Source of the DNA: a bacterium
GTDB lineage: Bacteria; Electryoneota; JAOADG01
Assembly (NCBI GenBank): GCA_030247525.1
Contig: JAOTSC010000004.1
Coordinates: 1-49,463 of the forward strand
Direction of reading: 5' to 3'
Length of the DNA: 49,463 nt
Both the position numbers and the translations under genes were made by a program. Each line of letters opens with the position of its first letter. The first letter of the stretch is position 1. Shown piece after piece: positions 1 through 9,365 of this stretch. The notes below the pieces were generated by a model that did not search any database, was not told the DNA's origin, and worked only from the letters and a program-made list of their open reading frames with translations.

Positions 1-497
1 CCGGTAGTATCGCCGGGTATGGAAACGGTACCATTTAACTTAGTCGAGTGATTGCGAATCGAATCAAGTGATAAATCAAAGTATTGTGAGTAAACATTCG
101 GCTGCCAGAATTCGAGCGGAATCGGCGTTGTTACATTATCAGCAAGCAATCCGTACTCCTCGCGAATCGGATGCAGCGTAAGCCAGACTTGTTCAACCCG
201 GGCGGAATCGTACAGTGCGGTATCGAGGACAAGTGAATCGAAGTTGTCGAACCGCATGGCGGTACTCGCTTCCATCCCGCGATAGTATCCGAAATGGAGA
301 TTGCCATTGGTCATGATACTGCCGCTGTTCCGGTAGCTGCTGTCGTTGGTTGCGACCAAAATTGTATCGTAAAATCTGCCATCCAACGGCGGTGTGATTT
401 GATTTTGCCCGATATTACTGGAAAAGTCGGCACATGATGCCAACATGCCCGCTATTGCCAGCAACGCCGCCAATACAAGAATTTTGTTCCGTTTCAT
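1..497 (-). CDS. Exported lipoprotein, 3' part missing (runs off the window)
   Basis: Minus-strand reading frame that begins with ATG at 497 and stays open to the window edge (165 codons), so the C-terminus is missing. The N-terminus is a lipoprotein signal: two basic residues (KR), a hydrophobic stretch, then the lipobox LASC with the lipidated Cys at about residue 22. The rest is a beta-rich, Asp/Ser/Tyr-rich sequence with pieces such as AMRFDNFDSL followed by ARVEQVWLTLHP. This loosely resembles DNRLRE-like or DUF4270-like secreted beta-sandwich proteins of the FCB group; that assignment is only a guess. It lies 59 bp downstream of the helicase gene on the same strand and may be the tail of that operon. 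No specific function can be given. Confidence 0.75.
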   Translation of the reverse strand, partial: MKRNKILVLAALLAIAGMLASCADFSSNIGQNQITPPLDGRFYDTILVATNDSSYRNSGSIMTNGNLHFGYYRGMEASTAMRFDNFDSLVLDTALYDSARVEQVWLTLHPIREEYGLLADNVTTPIPLEFWQPNVYSQYFDLSLDSIRNHSTKLNGTVSIPGDTT

Positions 498-556
498 TGA
501 TTCCTATGAACTAAGGGTTCGTTATTGAATGTACAACGCAAGCGTAGCACGGGCAA

Positions 557-3484
557 TTATCGCGAGCCGAGAATTTTGTCAAGATTCCAGTCGAGGGCGA
601 TTTTCAAACGCATGCCCCGCCGATCTTCCGTTAACAGATAACCGCGTTCCAACCCGAACTTAAAGAGATCGCGGGTAAGCTGCACATCATGGGTACAATA
701 CTCTTCGATTAAATTCCATTTCCCTTCTTTTACCCATTGAAGACTCTGTAACCCGTCGGCACTTTTGTCATTGTTGAGTGTCGCTTTCGCCAATGCCGAC
801 AGGGGAAGCCGTTTGCCGCCATAACGCTGCTGTACTTCCACCAGCATATCGAAACTGCGCCATTCTTTGAAATCTCGTAAAACGTAGCCGCGCAATACTT
901 CGTAATCGAATCGCAGCGTATTGTAACCGATCACCAATTCCGCCGAATCGAGATGTGCGATCAGTTGCTGCACATCCTTTTCGCGATAGGTGGTGTACTG
1001 CTGAGTCCGCTCATCGAACACAACGGCAAGGGCGATCCCCATCAGGTTAATTTTTCCCCAACCACCCACATCGTCGGCGCTGCGAAGCGTTTCGATGTCG
1101 AAGTATACGGTGCCGGTCTCTTCTAATTTCCGCGGCAATAATTGTTGAGTTTTCACGATTTCCGGTTTCGCTTTGGAATGACGGGCAACAATCGTCGAAG
1201 ATTGTACGGATTGCTCATGTTTTCCGTTCCGCATGAATTCGAGTAGCGCGATACACCCTTTTTTGTCGAGGGGGCGGTTCCCGCTGCCGCACTTTGGCGA
1301 CTGGATACAACTGGGGCAACCGTCGATCTCTTGACAGGGACACTCGTTGACCAGTTGATGTGATCGCCGTAACCACTCTTCCCACTGCCGGTAACCGGTC
1401 TCAACCAGTCCGGCTCCGCCGGTAAAACCATCATACAGAAATATCGTTGGGCACCGGGTCTGCTCGTGAATATCGAGGGTGATCCCCCCAACGTCGTTCC
1501 GGTCGCATAATGCGATGAGCGGCAACATCGCGAGCAAGGCATGTTCGGTGGCGTGGCGCGCGCCGGGAAAATGATACCCGTTTTCCGTCCACCGCTCGAT
1601 AATAGATGCCGGCATTTCAATCCAAGCCCCGGTTGTTTCGAATACCGTCTCCGGTAAATCAAGTGGAAACACATTTTCCAACCGTCGCGTATCCTTTTGA
1701 CGTCGTTCGTAGGCAACAACTTGCTCATGCACTTTCAATCTGCCGAAACAGATCCGATACTCACCAAAGGTCCGCGATTCCAGTTCTTCCAGAATCTCGG
1801 TTTCCTTTTCTGTACGCGGCATTGTGTAGTAGGGCGGCGGCGGCGACGGTTCGGTTACAAGTATATTGCTGGTCGATGGATCAAGCGCGGTTACGACGAA
1901 TACCCGTCCGTTATGCAGATACACCGCATTCGGATGGCATTCGCGAAATACGGTATTCCCGGAAACTTCTCCGATTTTCTTGCCGGTAACTTGATCCTGA
2001 ATAATGTAAGGCGAACCAGCCGAGCGGATATCGACTTTGCGTTGCGGTTGTTGATCCGGCGAGAACCACTGACCGCCATCGGCAGCCTCGATCAAGTTCC
2101 CCGCTGCGATACTCGCGTCCATCCGATCCCGCACTTTGGGATTTTGGAGCCACGGCTCTTCCAACCGGAGCGGTATCTCTTGCGCGGCGCATTGGAGATG
2201 AGCGTCGAGGACATTCGCATTGTTGCTATTGATGTTCGCCGATTCAAATGGACGGGAAAACAGTTCTTCGGGATGCCGAAGCAAATATTGGTCGAGGGCA
2301 TTCGGAGAAGCGACCAACGCAACCATTGCCTCAGAGTCACCCCTCCCCACTCTACCCCACCGTTGCCAAGTCTGTGCGATCAGACCGGGAAATCCGCTAA
2401 GGATACAGACATCCAAGCCACCAATATCGATACCCAATTCGAGCGCAGAAGTGGAAATCACCCCTAATAAATCGCCGGTTGCCAACCTGCTTTCGATCTC
2501 GCGGCGTTCCTCCGGCAAGTAGCCGGCACGGTACGCGGAGATTTTATTGGCAATAGATGGAGCGGATTCGGCAATCGCTTGATACATCCGCTCGGTTTCC
2601 TGACGCGACCGGGTGAATACCAATGTCCGCAATCCGTTAGTCACAGATAATGTGAACAACCGTGCCGTTTCCGTGAAAGCGCTGGTTTCTTCGGGATTAA
2701 ACAACATGACATTGCGGGCGGGACGCGGCGCGCCGGACTCTTCAATAGCGACGGTATCGCCGCCGAACAACATTTCGCCTAATTGTTGCGCGTTGGCAAT
2801 GGTCGCGCTGGTCGCGAGGAATTGCGGTTTCGCGCCATACCGTTCGCAAACTCGACGCAAGCGGCGGAACACCAACGCCATGTGGGTGCCGAATAAACCG
2901 CGATAGGTGTGAAGTTCATCGACTACAATCAGCGATAGCGATGCGATAAAATCTTTCCACAAAGCGTGATAGGGAAGAATCCCCAGATGCAGCATATCCG
3001 GCGTTGTAAACAAGGCGTGAGGCGGCGTTTTACGAATCAGTTTCCGCTGTGGATCAGGGGTGTCGCCATCGTAGATCAAAGCTCTGGGCGGATTTCCCAA
3101 TGGCATCAGCTTGGTAAACTGCTCCCATTTTCGCAGTTGATCATTCTCTAACGCTTTCAACGGGTACATGAAAATCGCTCGACCGTTTTTCGTCAGCGCA
3201 GATTCGATTACCGGAATGAAGTAGCTGAGAGTTTTTCCCGAGGCGGTGGGCGTCGCGATGACAACGCTCTTCCCTTCGCGGATTCTTCGTAATGCTTCGA
3301 CTTGATGGGAATAGAGCCGGAAGATACCTTGCGATTGCAGCGCGGTTAAAACGGGCGGCAGTAACAACGGATCGTCTTCGAATCGTACCGGCGAACCGGG
3401 GAGCCGCTCGTGCATCGCGAGGATTTTACCGAGCGAAGGGTGGCTCTTTATCTGGGAAATTAACATTTGCAGCCGCTCAGACAT
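557..3484 (-). CDS. DEAD/DEAH helicase fused to a DEDD exonuclease (MrfA-MrfB-like)
   Basis: A 975-residue protein in two parts. Residues about 50-560 are a superfamily 2 helicase: Q-like region HQVEALRR, Walker A ATPTASGKT (77-85), Walker B/DEVH-type VVDELH (187-192), motif III SAT (about 226) and motif VI QRWGRVGRG. After it come the DUF1998-type region and a four-Cys zinc cluster with pattern CPC-x6-CPSC-x5-C, as in Bacillus MrfA (YprA). Residues about 790-960 are an RNase H-fold exonuclease: FDIET (motif I), GYNTLRFD (motif II) and YCTHD (YxxxD, motif III), matching the MrfB (YprB) type. In Bacillus MrfA and MrfB are separate proteins of a mitomycin-adduct repair pathway; here they are one polypeptide. 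The start overlaps the HIT gene by 8 nt. Function in DNA repair is inferred from the family. Confidence 0.85.
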   Translation of the reverse strand: MSERLQMLISQIKSHPSLGKILAMHERLPGSPVRFEDDPLLLPPVLTALQSQGIFRLYSHQVEALRRIREGKSVVIATPTASGKTLSYFIPVIESALTKNGRAIFMYPLKALENDQLRKWEQFTKLMPLGNPPRALIYDGDTPDPQRKLIRKTPPHALFTTPDMLHLGILPYHALWKDFIASLSLIVVDELHTYRGLFGTHMALVFRRLRRVCERYGAKPQFLATSATIANAQQLGEMLFGGDTVAIEESGAPRPARNVMLFNPEETSAFTETARLFTLSVTNGLRTLVFTRSRQETERMYQAIAESAPSIANKISAYRAGYLPEERREIESRLATGDLLGVISTSALELGIDIGGLDVCILSGFPGLIAQTWQRWGRVGRGDSEAMVALVASPNALDQYLLRHPEELFSRPFESANINSNNANVLDAHLQCAAQEIPLRLEEPWLQNPKVRDRMDASIAAGNLIEAADGGQWFSPDQQPQRKVDIRSAGSPYIIQDQVTGKKIGEVSGNTVFRECHPNAVYLHNGRVFVVTALDPSTSNILVTEPSPPPPYYTMPRTEKETEILEELESRTFGEYRICFGRLKVHEQVVAYERRQKDTRRLENVFPLDLPETVFETTGAWIEMPASIIERWTENGYHFPGARHATEHALLAMLPLIALCDRNDVGGITLDIHEQTRCPTIFLYDGFTGGAGLVETGYRQWEEWLRRSHQLVNECPCQEIDGCPSCIQSPKCGSGNRPLDKKGCIALLEFMRNGKHEQSVQSSTIVARHSKAKPEIVKTQQLLPRKLEETGTVYFDIETLRSADDVGGWGKINLMGIALAVVFDERTQQYTTYREKDVQQLIAHLDSAELVIGYNTLRFDYEVLRGYVLRDFKEWRSFDMLVEVQQRYGGKRLPLSALAKATLNNDKSADGLQSLQWVKEGKWNLIEEYCTHDVQLTRDLFKFGLERGYLLTEDRRGMRLKIALDWNLDKILGSR

Positions 3485-3788
3485 ATTGGCTCAACGGCAC
3501 GGTAACAGTACCGGGGAAGGGGCGGGGTCGTAAATGGACGTGGGCATGTTCGGGAATCTTCCGCTGTTCCCAATCCAATACGCCGTGAATGCCGAACAAC
3601 TCGATCAACATCTTCGCTAAGGTGTTTTTCTCATGATCGTTGAACGAAGGGCGATGCGCTTTCAATACAACCATCGGCGTTTGACAAATAATACAATCAA
3701 CGACAATGAATTGCTCATTCTCGTAATGCAGCGTCGATTTTAATTCACGCAGTGAGTGCAGCCGGCAAAGATCGCAGGATTCGTTCAT
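3477..3788 (-). CDS. HIT-family protein
   Basis: A protein of 103 residues when started at the ATG that overlaps the preceding stop codon as ATGA (3785-3788); an 8-residue longer form would start upstream inside the previous gene. The HIT triad is visible near the C-terminus as HAHVHLRPRP (HxHxH), and the N-terminus has a CDLC pair that could bind zinc as in some HIT proteins. HIT enzymes are nucleotide hydrolases or transferases acting on phosphate-linked nucleotides; the substrate here is unknown. The gene is coupled on both sides: ATGA with the CerR-like gene upstream and an 8-nt overlap with the helicase downstream. Confidence 0.8.
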   Translation of the reverse strand: MNESCDLCRLHSLRELKSTLHYENEQFIVVDCIICQTPMVVLKAHRPSFNDHEKNTLAKMLIELFGIHGVLDWEQRKIPEHAHVHLRPRPFPGTVTVPLSQYV

Positions 3789-4780
3789 AACCACTTTTCC
3801 ATTCGATACCAATCAATCGTTTCCTGCAACGCAATTTTCAGGGACGTGCGGTTCGTCAATCCAGTAAGATGGCGAAACGCGGTATCGTCGCATCGCCAAT
3901 CGCTGTAAGATAACTCCAAAATTTTGTCGCGATTCAGTAACGCCGGTTTTCCGGTAAAGTTCGTTGCAAATTCACTGAAATTCGCGACCAATTTCGCAAA
4001 GGTTTCCGGCATTGTGACGACGCGATACTTAACTTGCAGCGCTTCGGCAGCGGCAGCCCGGAATTCTTCCCAATCGGTGTCGCCCGACTTCACAAAATTG
4101 ATTTGGTTGCGGCAAGCGTCGGAATCCATCACTGATAGAATCGCTTCGATAAAGTCGGTCACATAGATCCAACTAAATTGTCGCTTTACATTGCCAATTC
4201 GGGTTGACCAGCCACGGGACAATACCCGAAAGAACACGAAAATGTCTTTTTCCCGGGGTCCAAACACCGCTGGCGGTCGTAATACTGTCCACCAGAGTGA
4301 ATTACCCGCAGCAAGTACTACTTCTTCCTGCGCCCGTTTCGATTTGCCATACCAGCTTATCGGTTGCGCCGGATCGTCGTCAGTAAGTGGTACGCTTCGT
4401 CGGGCAGGACCAGCCGCCGCTTGCGATGAGCACAGTAATAGTTTTGGTGGAACCGATCTGGTTTGGATAGCAGTAAGGAGATTTTCTGTACTCTTACGAT
4501 TGATCGCCGGGAGCTGCGATTGATTGGTTGCACGCAACGCCGCTGCCAAATGAATCACCCAATCGCATCCGTCGATGGCGCTTGAAATCGAATCAATCCT
4601 ATCGTAATTGCAGGAAATGTATACTTTTTGTGGGGACTGCGAAGTCGTTTGCGTTGCAACTCCGGACGAACTGGCAACTTTATCGCGGGTAAGAATTCGT
4701 ACGGAATCACCGCGTGCGAGCAATGCTTCGACAAAGTGGGAGCCGATAAATCCGGTGCCGCCTGTCACGGCAATTTTCAC
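3785..4780 (-). CDS. cerR: NAD(P)-dependent epimerase/dehydratase, probable ceramide reductase (CerR-like)
   Basis: Extended short-chain dehydrogenase, 331 residues, with the Rossmann nucleotide-binding motif TGGTGFIG at 6-13 and the catalytic Ser (CSS, about 118) and YxxxK (Tyr144, Lys148 in WYGKSK). The start is GTG, forming a GTGA overlap with the stop of the acyltransferase gene upstream. By itself the family is broad (sugar epimerases, 3-beta-HSD-like reductases). Its position directly after a serine palmitoyltransferase-like gene and a large GNAT acyltransferase matches the bacterial ceramide pathway described in Caulobacter, where CerR reduces the 3-keto group of the long-chain base or ceramide. 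The specific role is therefore an inference from context; the SDR fold is clear. Confidence 0.72.
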   Translation of the reverse strand: MKIAVTGGTGFIGSHFVEALLARGDSVRILTRDKVASSSGVATQTTSQSPQKVYISCNYDRIDSISSAIDGCDWVIHLAAALRATNQSQLPAINRKSTENLLTAIQTRSVPPKLLLCSSQAAAGPARRSVPLTDDDPAQPISWYGKSKRAQEEVVLAAGNSLWWTVLRPPAVFGPREKDIFVFFRVLSRGWSTRIGNVKRQFSWIYVTDFIEAILSVMDSDACRNQINFVKSGDTDWEEFRAAAAEALQVKYRVVTMPETFAKLVANFSEFATNFTGKPALLNRDKILELSYSDWRCDDTAFRHLTGLTNRTSLKIALQETIDWYRMEKWL

Positions 4781-5907
4781 CGCAAATCCTTGGTGTAAAT
4801 CCGATACCGTTTATACAATTTCGCATTGAGATTCTCGAGGATTTGATTCATCATCGTATTGTCTTCGAGAATCCATGAGAGTTCGGCAGCTTGGTAACCC
4901 AATCGATTTGCGGCTTCAATCGCCGCATGATAGAGCAGCACATCAATACCGCGGCTGCGATACTCCGGCAGTATTCCCATCACCAACATTCGTAACTGAG
5001 TGATGGTCTTGGCGACTTTGATATGCCACAGCAGTTTCAACCAACCGAATGGCATCAGTTTTCCATCGCGGATATATCTCATCGCTTGGTAGTAGTCGGG
5101 AAGCGTTAATGAGAAACCAACGGGTTTATCGTCGATAAAGGCGAAAATGCAAAGGTCGGGTACGACAATTGGTTTCAATGCTTTCGCGAGATGGTTCATC
5201 TCAGCATCGGTCATTGGGAAGAAACCCCAGTTTTTTTCCCATGCCATATTATAAATCGTCTTAACTAACGCGACATCTTCTTCAAATCGATCCATGTTAA
5301 GCGAGCGGATAACCGCCTTTGTACGCCGTTGAATTAGCTCAGCGCCGCGGCGGTATCGTTCGGAAACGTTGGCTTGCACAAACCACCAGGCGTACAAATC
5401 TTTTGCCTTCGTGTGACCGGCATTTTCCACCAACTTGAGATAGTATTCCGGATTCCATGTCATCATGATAACGGGCGGTTGATCAAAGGCATCGATCAGC
5501 ATGCCACACTCGTCATTGGTGGAGGGATTCATCGGGCCGAGAATCTTGTCGCGTCCCCGCTGTAACACCCATTGTTCTGCCGCGTGAAACAGCGCGTTTG
5601 CAACTTCCTGATTGTCAGTACACTCGAAGTAACCCCAATGTCCGACATTCTCATCGTGACATTCGTTATGAGCATGGTTATCGATTGCGGCAATTCGTCC
5701 GACCAGTTCGCCGTCTTTCTTGGCGAGAAAGAGTTGGCGCTCCGCCCGTTGCCAAAAAGGATTCGCAGTGCGGTCAAGTACTTTTAGTACATCCGATTGC
5801 AACTGATTGGCGAACTGAGGATACTTCGCATTTAAGCGAAACCCCAGTTCGACAAACGCCCGATCCTCGACCGGGCGTTCTACAGGAATGATTTCGATAG
5901 TACTCAT
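4777..5907 (-). CDS. bcerS: GNAT-fold acyltransferase, probable bacterial ceramide synthase (bCerS-like)
   Basis: A protein of 376 residues starting at ATG 5907, which has a GGAAAA ribosome site 6 nt upstream; a GTG six codons earlier lacks one. It has the look of a large two-part GNAT acyltransferase: an N-terminal half with FLAKKDGELVGRI and GPMNPSTNDECG, and a C-terminal half with a typical GNAT beta-bulge and acyl-donor loop (MGILPEYRSRGID). Proteins of this size and type are often annotated as dATP pyrophosphohydrolase or GNAT; in Caulobacter such a protein is the bacterial ceramide synthase that N-acylates the long-chain base. Here it sits 59 bp after an oxoamine synthase and overlaps a reductase gene, the pathway order expected. 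The family match is recalled rather than searched. Confidence 0.7.
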   Translation of the reverse strand: MSTIEIIPVERPVEDRAFVELGFRLNAKYPQFANQLQSDVLKVLDRTANPFWQRAERQLFLAKKDGELVGRIAAIDNHAHNECHDENVGHWGYFECTDNQEVANALFHAAEQWVLQRGRDKILGPMNPSTNDECGMLIDAFDQPPVIMMTWNPEYYLKLVENAGHTKAKDLYAWWFVQANVSERYRRGAELIQRRTKAVIRSLNMDRFEEDVALVKTIYNMAWEKNWGFFPMTDAEMNHLAKALKPIVVPDLCIFAFIDDKPVGFSLTLPDYYQAMRYIRDGKLMPFGWLKLLWHIKVAKTITQLRMLVMGILPEYRSRGIDVLLYHAAIEAANRLGYQAAELSWILEDNTMMNQILENLNAKLYKRYRIYTKDLR

Positions 5908-5966
5908 TCTAAGTTTTCCAATCACTTACTAATATCGATACACTACTTCCCAAAACGAAATCTCAA

Positions 5967-7148
5967 TCACAATACTCGCAACTCGCGCGCCACCTTCACA
6001 ATCGCATCGACAGCACGGTCGATTTGATCAAATGTATGCGTCGCCATTAGCGATAATCGAATGAGTGCTTCTCCCGGATCGACCGCGGGCGACACTACAG
6101 GATTTACGAAAACACCTTCCTCTTGTAAGCGGTGGCAAAAAGTAAATGAGGTCATATCGTCACCGACCACGACTGGCACTATCGGCGTTTCACTCGTAAG
6201 TGTATTGAAATTGTAAGTATGGAGAGCGGAATGCAAATGATGCGTGTTTGCCCACAACTTTTCGCGGCGCTCCGGTTCACGTTGCATAATTTCGAGCGCT
6301 TTCATCACCGCGCCGACATTTGCTGGCGACGGAGAAGCGGTGAAAATCAAACAACGGCTATGATGTTTTAGATAGTGGATTATCTCTTCGCTGCCGCCGA
6401 CAAATCCACCGACTGACGCCAACGATTTAGAAAATGTTCCACCGGTCAATGTTACTTTATCCTGTACTCCAAAATGCGCTGCCGTACCTTCGCCATGAGG
6501 ACCGATAATTCCAATCGCGTGAGCGTCGTCTACCATAACATCGGCGTTGAACTCATCCGCTAACTTACAGATTTCGTCCAACTTGGCGATATCGCCTTCC
6601 ATCGAGAAAATTCCATCGACCACGATGAACTTTATTTTGTCGATAGGCAGCGCTTCGAGTACTTCGCGCAACGAAGCCATATCGTTATGAGCAAATTTGC
6701 GTTTCGCGGCATAGGTTAACCGGGTACCGTCGACGATACTGGCATGATCTTGTGAATCGACGATGACATAATCACCGCGCGTCACCAATGTATCGATAAC
6801 CCCTAAGTTGACATGATGTCCAGTGGTAAAGACTAGTACTTTTTCAACGCCCATGAACTCGGCAAGCATGTCCTCGAGTTCAAGATGGATGCGCAAAGTG
6901 CCATTCAAAAAGCGTGAGCCGGCGCAACCGGTACCAAACCGGTCAATCGCATCCTTAGCGGCTTGTTTCACTTCGGGATGATTCGTTAATCCGAGGTAGT
7001 TGTTGGAACCCATCATCAAAACGGATTTTCCGTCGATGATAACTTCGGTATCCTGATCACTATCGATGGAACGGAAATAGGGATAAATACCCGCCGCCAT
7101 CACTTCCCGGGCGCGTGTAAACTCTTTCGCCCGATCGATAATCTTCAA
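5967..7148 (-). CDS. spt: Alpha-oxoamine synthase, probable serine palmitoyltransferase
   Basis: PLP-dependent fold-type I enzyme of 393 residues. It has GSNNYLGL (47-54), GTGCAGSR (72-79), the stacking His in HASIVDG (135), DGIFSMEGD (178-186), VDDAHAIG with the PLP Asp (206-213), and the Schiff-base Lys in TFSKS (241). The family contains KBL, BioF, HemA and Spt. The N-terminus with IYPYFR and the serine-type motif spacing look most like bacterial Spt, which condenses L-serine with an acyl thioester to make 3-ketosphinganine. The two downstream genes (acyltransferase, reductase) support the Spt reading over KBL or BioF. The start is TTG, 6 nt after the previous stop, with a GGGGG Shine-Dalgarno that overlaps the upstream gene's last codons. 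No acyl carrier protein gene is in the window. Confidence 0.8.
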   Translation of the reverse strand: MKIIDRAKEFTRAREVMAAGIYPYFRSIDSDQDTEVIIDGKSVLMMGSNNYLGLTNHPEVKQAAKDAIDRFGTGCAGSRFLNGTLRIHLELEDMLAEFMGVEKVLVFTTGHHVNLGVIDTLVTRGDYVIVDSQDHASIVDGTRLTYAAKRKFAHNDMASLREVLEALPIDKIKFIVVDGIFSMEGDIAKLDEICKLADEFNADVMVDDAHAIGIIGPHGEGTAAHFGVQDKVTLTGGTFSKSLASVGGFVGGSEEIIHYLKHHSRCLIFTASPSPANVGAVMKALEIMQREPERREKLWANTHHLHSALHTYNFNTLTSETPIVPVVVGDDMTSFTFCHRLQEEGVFVNPVVSPAVDPGEALIRLSLMATHTFDQIDRAVDAIVKVARELRVL

Positions 7149-7154
7149 ACTTTG

Positions 7155-7511
7155 TTACCCCCTAAGTCCACCAAACCAATCGGATAGAATGGGAATGTGG
7201 AAAGAGCGTCCGGAAAATGCGTTAATCATACCGAACAAAGCGAGCCCCGCACAAATCACGAGCAGTGCATCCCAAACCAAATTCCAGCGGAATAACAGCG
7301 CAGCGATCTCGATGATAAACAAAAGGAAACCTTGCCGCGCATGATGGTAGATAAACCGGTTCTCCGGTCCTTGAAGTAGTCCAATGAAACAGAGTCCCGG
7401 CAAATAGCTAAGTAACGCCAATCCTTTTCCGGACTCGATCTCTTCTTCGTCCCAGAGTTCGGCACGAGAGGTTCGGTATCGACTCGAACTATCTTTGCCA
7501 AGCTCTGACAT
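7155..7511 (-). CDS. Small integral membrane protein
   Basis: A 118-residue protein with a polar N-terminus (about 30 residues) and three hydrophobic segments: ALLSYLPGLCFIGLL (about 32-46), FLLFIIEIAALLF (about 62-74) and WDALLVICAGLALFGMI (about 80-96). The phrase GPENRFIYHHARQG between the first two segments resembles the conserved loop of DUF4870-like small membrane proteins. A GGAG site lies 10 nt before the ATG. It sits between proS and the ceramide genes and is 6 nt from spt, so it is cotranscribed with them; whether it takes part in lipid metabolism is unknown. Confidence 0.7.
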   Translation of the reverse strand: MSELGKDSSSRYRTSRAELWDEEEIESGKGLALLSYLPGLCFIGLLQGPENRFIYHHARQGFLLFIIEIAALLFRWNLVWDALLVICAGLALFGMINAFSGRSFHIPILSDWFGGLRG

Positions 7512-7526
7512 ATTTGCAGTACTCCG

Positions 7527-9221
7527 TTAAACCGATTGTAACAACTCTAACAAAGCAGCCCGGGTAGTCATCGAACGTTCGCCAGTACGGCGATCTTTTA
7601 CTTCAAACAAACCTTCGGCAACTGATTTATCGCCAACGACGATGGTGTAAGGGAATCCGAGCAAATCGGCATCCTTGAATTTCACTCCGGCGCGCGCATC
7701 GCGGTCGTCGAGTAACAACTCCATCCCAATTGCTTTGCAATCGTCATGCAGCTTCTCGGCAACTTCCCAGAGTTCTTTCTTGGCAACATTTACCGGAACA
7801 ATCGTTGCCTTCAGAGGGGTCAACGACCGTGGCCATACGATACCGTTCTCGTCGTGATCCTGCTCAATCGCACCGACCAAGATACGCCCGACGCCAATGC
7901 CATAGGAACCCATGATGATGTCTTTTTCCTTACCGTGCTCATCAAGATAGGTTGCACCCATCGCGTGGGAATACTTAGTACCCAATTTGAAGATATGTCC
8001 CAACTCAATTGCAGAAACGACAGTTAATGGGCCGCCGCCGTCAGGTGAGCCCTCGCCCTCTTTTACGGCGCGTAAATCGACAAAAGAGGTTGGTTTAAAG
8101 TCACGACCAGTATCAAGCCCACCGAGATGATAGCCGTTTTTATTCGCACCGGATATCAGATTGCGTCCGTTTAACAACCGGTGATCCGCATAGATTGGGA
8201 GTTGCACTCCCTGCGGTCCTAAGAATCCGACATCGGCACCGTTAAAGTGTTCGGGTATTGCGTTAGGAGGTGCTTGGAAGATTTGTTCCCCGACCGCCGC
8301 CATTAACTTCGCTTCGACCAATTCATCGTCACCGCGTAACAGCGCGACCACCAGTTTATCCGATCCTGTGATGTAAACCAACGTCTTCACCATCCGATAG
8401 GCAGGAACACCAAGCAAGGCAGTTACTTCATCAATGGTACGTTGCTCGGGTGTTACCAATTCATAAGGTGTCGAAACAGATTCTTCATCGGTGATGGGAT
8501 GAGGAATCGAAGTGGCAATCTCGACATTCGCGGCATAGCCAGTCGCTTCGCATCGGGCTATCCTATCTTCTCCGGCATCGGATTCAATCATAAATTCTTC
8601 GCTGCCGGTACCGCCCATCAAGCCGGAAGATGCGCCGACGATGAAGTAATTCAAACCGCACCGTTCAAAAATTCGCTGGTAAGCTACGCGGTGCTTGCTA
8701 TACGAAAGGTCTAACCCGTCCTGATCGATATCGAGCGAGTAGGCATCCTTCATCAGGAATTGTCGGACACGCAGTAAACCGGAACGGGGACGTGGTTCGT
8801 CGCGATACTTGGTTTGAATCTGATACCAGATTTGCGGCATATCACGCCAAGAGCGAACTTCGCTGCGTGCGAGGTGGCAAATGATTTCTTCATGGGTTGG
8901 CGCTAATGCGTATTCGCGACCCTTGCGGTCTTTTACCCGCATCATATCGTCGCCGAAAGCTGCATTGCGTCCGGTTTCATCCCAGATTTCAATCGGATTC
9001 AACGAGGGGAGAAAAAACTCTTGTGCACCGATGCCATCCATCTCCTCGCGGACGATGTTTATGGCTTTCTGAAGGGCTTTGAGACCGAGTGGCAAAAAGG
9101 AATAAACTCCGGCGACCAGTTGCCGGACAAGACCCGCGCGCACCATGAGTTGATGCGAGACAACTTGGGCATCCGCAGGAGATTCTTTTAGGGTTGGAAC
9201 AAAATATCGCGACCGCAACAT
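7527..9221 (-). CDS. proS: Prolyl-tRNA synthetase
   Basis: Class II aminoacyl-tRNA synthetase that charges tRNA-Pro, 564 residues, the normal length of the bacterial type. Motif 2 is seen as [18 protein letters not shown] (about 138-155) followed by MKDAYSLD, and motif 3 as [17 protein letters not shown]. Residues about 224-400 between motifs 2 and 3 form the insertion (INS) editing domain that removes mischarged alanine. The C-terminal anticodon-binding domain includes [19 protein letters not shown]. The start is the ATG at 9221 with GGAAAGG 8 nt upstream; a longer reading to 9275 would run into the tRNA gene and is rejected. The gene begins 24 nt after the 3' end of tRNA-Arg. Confidence 0.97.
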   Translation of the reverse strand: MLRSRYFVPTLKESPADAQVVSHQLMVRAGLVRQLVAGVYSFLPLGLKALQKAINIVREEMDGIGAQEFFLPSLNPIEIWDETGRNAAFGDDMMRVKDRKGREYALAPTHEEIICHLARSEVRSWRDMPQIWYQIQTKYRDEPRPRSGLLRVRQFLMKDAYSLDIDQDGLDLSYSKHRVAYQRIFERCGLNYFIVGASSGLMGGTGSEEFMIESDAGEDRIARCEATGYAANVEIATSIPHPITDEESVSTPYELVTPEQRTIDEVTALLGVPAYRMVKTLVYITGSDKLVVALLRGDDELVEAKLMAAVGEQIFQAPPNAIPEHFNGADVGFLGPQGVQLPIYADHRLLNGRNLISGANKNGYHLGGLDTGRDFKPTSFVDLRAVKEGEGSPDGGGPLTVVSAIELGHIFKLGTKYSHAMGATYLDEHGKEKDIIMGSYGIGVGRILVGAIEQDHDENGIVWPRSLTPLKATIVPVNVAKKELWEVAEKLHDDCKAIGMELLLDDRDARAGVKFKDADLLGFPYTIVVGDKSVAEGLFEVKDRRTGERSMTTRAALLELLQSV

Positions 9222-9245
9222 GGGTAAAACCTTTCCGGTGGCGAA

Positions 9246-9322
<77 letters not shown>

Positions 9323-9365
9323 GCTCGCCAATGATAAACCGCACAATATAACATCTTTTTCGCAA

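Noticed and set aside
1697-2467. Plus-strand open frame of 256 codons opposite the helicase gene
   Set aside because: It lies wholly antisense to a gene with clear motifs, has no recognisable domain and reads as an Arg/Pro/His-rich shadow frame.
5967-7148. Reading of the oxoamine synthase as glycine C-acetyltransferase (KBL) or BioF
   Set aside because: No threonine dehydrogenase or biotin genes are nearby, while a ceramide synthase-like and a CerR-like gene follow directly.
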